Assembly (NCBI RefSeq): GCF_008693005.1
Contig: NZ_VXKE01000021.1
Coordinates: 186,001-250,000 of the forward strand
Origin: Helicobacter canis
GTDB lineage: Bacteria > Campylobacterota > Campylobacteria > Campylobacterales > Helicobacteraceae
DNA: 64,000 nucleotides
Direction of reading: 5' to 3'
The position numbers and the translations under genes are program-made. Positions 62,441 to 64,000 of this stretch are shown here, one piece after another. Positions within the stretch are counted from its first letter, which is position 1. Each line of letters opens with the position of its first letter. The notes beneath the pieces were generated by a model. That model searched no databases, had not been told where the DNA came from, and was given only the letters and a program-made list of their open reading frames with translations.

Positions 62441-63505
62441 CTATATTTTGTGAGCGTGGAGATAATCTAGCGCAAAGTCAATAAAGCTCATAGCGCGGTA
62501 AGTGCCTAGATGTGAATTTGTCTTTGGGATAGTGGTATCAACACTGACAAATATGTATTCTCTATATGCTTTTGTGCTTTTGGATATTTTAGATTCTATT
62601 AGAGCTTGGCTGGGGAATGGCGCGGCAAAGATCGCTATATCTTGCACGATGAAATCACACATATCATCATAATCTACCACTAGCGATCTATGCAATAGCT
62701 CACAAGCAATCATATTTTCAAAAATCGCTTGGAAATTTGGCGTGGGTGAGATAGCATAGGGCAGGGCGAAGTTATAAAAGTAGAGCTTGGATTCTTTGCC
62801 ATTTTTGTGTGTGAGTGTGAAAATCACCTGCTCATCTCTCAAGGATTGTATGAAAGCATACATTTTGTCTTTAGAGATCTTTTGCTGCTGTTTGAGTAGG
62901 CAAAATGCGTTATGGGTATTGAATGGCTTTGCTTGATAGTGGAGCAAAAATGCCAGAATGCTTGTATCCTGTTTGGCATAGAGCAAAATGATTTCTTGCA
63001 TTCTTTGGATACGCTTATGCTCTGGCATTAGGGCGATTTCTGGGAGATTGCCCTCTTTGAGGAAGCTGGCAAATATGGATTCTAGGCGGTTGCTTTTGCT
63101 AAAGGATACATATTCTTCAAAGCTCAAAGCTCGCACGCAATGGGCGTGGAAGCTTGTGCGGATAGATTCTGGCAAATGTGTGATTTTTGTAGTGATTAGG
63201 ATAAGGTTTGGGTGGCTTGGGATAGTGATTTCTGGGAGATAGTTATCAATAATTAGCACATCAAACTTTTTCTCTAAAAATAGCTTTAGCAAGGAGGTTT
63301 GCATACTTGCTTTATGTAGCCGCAAATCCGCGCAATCTACTAGAATCTGCTGCTTGTAATCACGCGTCAAGTCAAGGGCTAGCGCGCTCTTGCCGCATTT
63401 GGGCGCACCATAGAGAAGCAGCCTGCTATGCTTGGGAGAATTTGAGCGTGGGAAGATGACAAAGCCCTTGCTTCTCTCTTCGTATGCTTTGGCAAAATCT
63501 ATCAT
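62441..63505 (-). CDS. AAA-type ATP-binding protein
   Basis: 354 residues. The Walker A motif is LLLYGAPKCGKSALALDLTR (about residues 30-49) and a Walker B-like strand is KFDVLIIDNYLPEI. The middle (LSFEEYVSFSKSNRLESIFA) and the C-terminal nuclease-like part fit the AAA_14/DUF4143-type ATPases of unknown role. Its ATG overlaps the upstream TGA, so it is translationally coupled to the DciA-like gene. Confidence 0.75.
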   Translation of the reverse strand: MIDFAKAYEERSKGFVIFPRSNSPKHSRLLLYGAPKCGKSALALDLTRDYKQQILVDCADLRLHKASMQTSLLKLFLEKKFDVLIIDNYLPEITIPSHPNLILITTKITHLPESIRTSFHAHCVRALSFEEYVSFSKSNRLESIFASFLKEGNLPEIALMPEHKRIQRMQEIILLYAKQDTSILAFLLHYQAKPFNTHNAFCLLKQQQKISKDKMYAFIQSLRDEQVIFTLTHKNGKESKLYFYNFALPYAISPTPNFQAIFENMIACELLHRSLVVDYDDMCDFIVQDIAIFAAPFPSQALIESKISKSTKAYREYIFVSVDTTIPKTNSHLGTYRAMSFIDFALDYLHAHKI

Positions 63506-64000
63506 TGGCAGTTGTTTGTGGGCTTTTTGTTGCGCTTTTGGATTAGTGTCCTAATTGCTTCAAATCGCTCGTGTAAATATGGATCTGTGGCGTGGTTGAT
63601 AAAAGTGCCACTTGCTGGCTCATCAAAGTGAATTGTTATAGGCTTTTTTAGAGTGGGGGGCTGTAGAATATGTTTGGGCACATAGCCGGATATTTGGACA
63701 CTTTGGATAAAGGCTTGCATTGATTGTGCTCCAATGCTTGCTAAAAAGGCGTCAAATTTCTTGGGGTAGGTTTTTAAACAATACATAATGTCCTTTTTTT
63801 TATAATGATTGAAGTTGTAAGCGTGGCTTGGGTGATTGAAGCAAAATAGCAGCGTAGGCGCACGATAAGAAATAGACAAAAGCCCATTTTGCATATCAGC
63901 TGGCAGAATGTATTTGAGTGTTTCTAGATTCTGGCGTGAGCGCAGACGACTAGTTAGCGTGCTAAACTCACTATTTATAAGCAGAGAGGTAAAGACTTGA
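63502..64000 (-). CDS. DUF721/DciA-like protein, 5' end outside the window
   Basis: The frame is open from the right edge to TGA at 63502, 165 codons or more. It includes RLRSRQNLETLKYILPADMQ, then ISYRAPTLLFCFNHPSHAYN, a pattern of LP...L...YR..TLxFxxxHP as in DUF721 proteins; DciA of this family loads the replicative helicase. The C-terminal half (TYPKKFDAFLASIGAQSMQA and the Lys-rich tail KRNKKPTNN) is less typical. An AAAGGA-preceded ATG exists at 63786, but the frame is coding well upstream, so I take the longer gene. Confidence 0.5.
   Translation of the reverse strand, partial: QVFTSLLINSEFSTLTSRLRSRQNLETLKYILPADMQNGLLSISYRAPTLLFCFNHPSHAYNFNHYKKKDIMYCLKTYPKKFDAFLASIGAQSMQAFIQSVQISGYVPKHILQPPTLKKPITIHFDEPASGTFINHATDPYLHERFEAIRTLIQKRNKKPTNNCQ

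Noticed and set aside
63502-63786. A short gene starting at the ATG at 63786
   Set aside because: It has an AAAGGA site, but the same frame is open to the window edge and its upstream part shows a DUF721-like pattern, so it is more likely internal.

Overview
The window is a piece of an epsilonproteobacterial chromosome, almost certainly a Helicobacter outside the H. pylori group. Support comes from H. pylori-like gene clusters and gene types (flgK with FlgN-like and flgM; a csd3-like gene, a NUDIX gene, pgbA and glcD; the orphan regulator hsrA; tatB, tatC, queA and rsmG; atpE and pnp), sigma54 and sigma28 flagellar promoters, NapA and futalosine-pathway MqnA. The presence of ilvBH, purCSQ and a full biotin branch argues against H. 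pylori itself. I could not fix the species.

Layout. 1-12 kb: end of azlD, napA, the flgM/flgN-like/flgK cluster, cell-wall hydrolase, NUDIX, pgbA-like, glcD, capA-like and flgL. 12-25 kb: hsrA, a META lipoprotein, ilvBH, prfB, atpB, tatBC, queA, rsmG, small genes, and a split GT-D glycosyltransferase with a G15 tract. 24.3-28 kb (minus strand): rpsF-ssb-rpsR, and mqnA-holA. 28-42 kb (minus strand): one tightly packed set of envelope-glycan genes: a polyprenyl-phosphate phosphoribosyltransferase-like UbiA protein, three GT39-like and one GT87-like membrane glycosyltransferases, a GtrA-like flippase, an ArnE/SMR-like transporter, an SDR epimerase, a DUF6056-like membrane protein, a methyltransferase and an acyltransferase. 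42-64 kb: mostly housekeeping genes (uvrC, biotin genes, gltX, tilS, two tRNA-Leu genes, atpE, pnp, plsC, purCSQ, ctpA, thioredoxin, an ATPase, a DciA-like gene running off the end).

Three things stand out. First, nine poly-G/C tracts of 9-13 bases lie inside nine genes of the 28-42 kb cluster, and a tenth (G15) lies in the GT-D gene. Five genes read as intact (counting the GtrA gene, which is open in the present frame but may be extended in another), and five are broken exactly at the tract, so this looks like a multi-locus phase-variable envelope glycan system. The UbiA + GT-C + GtrA + SMR set suggests polyprenyl-phosphate-linked sugar donors, possibly pentose.

Second, several genes (queA, the GT-D gene, mqnA, the acyltransferase, the methyltransferase, gtrA) carry insertions of palindromic repeats of about 100-150 bp that stay open in several frames and both orientations. 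Their arms change sequence but keep pairing. This resembles the Rickettsia palindromic elements that live inside protein genes, and I know of no such description for Helicobacter.

Third, the word TAGAATC (and its complement GATTCTA) is strikingly over-represented in all frames and between genes, sometimes as inverted pairs at gene ends, as DNA uptake sequences are in Neisseria and Haemophilus. All assignments are from reading the sequence; no searches were run.
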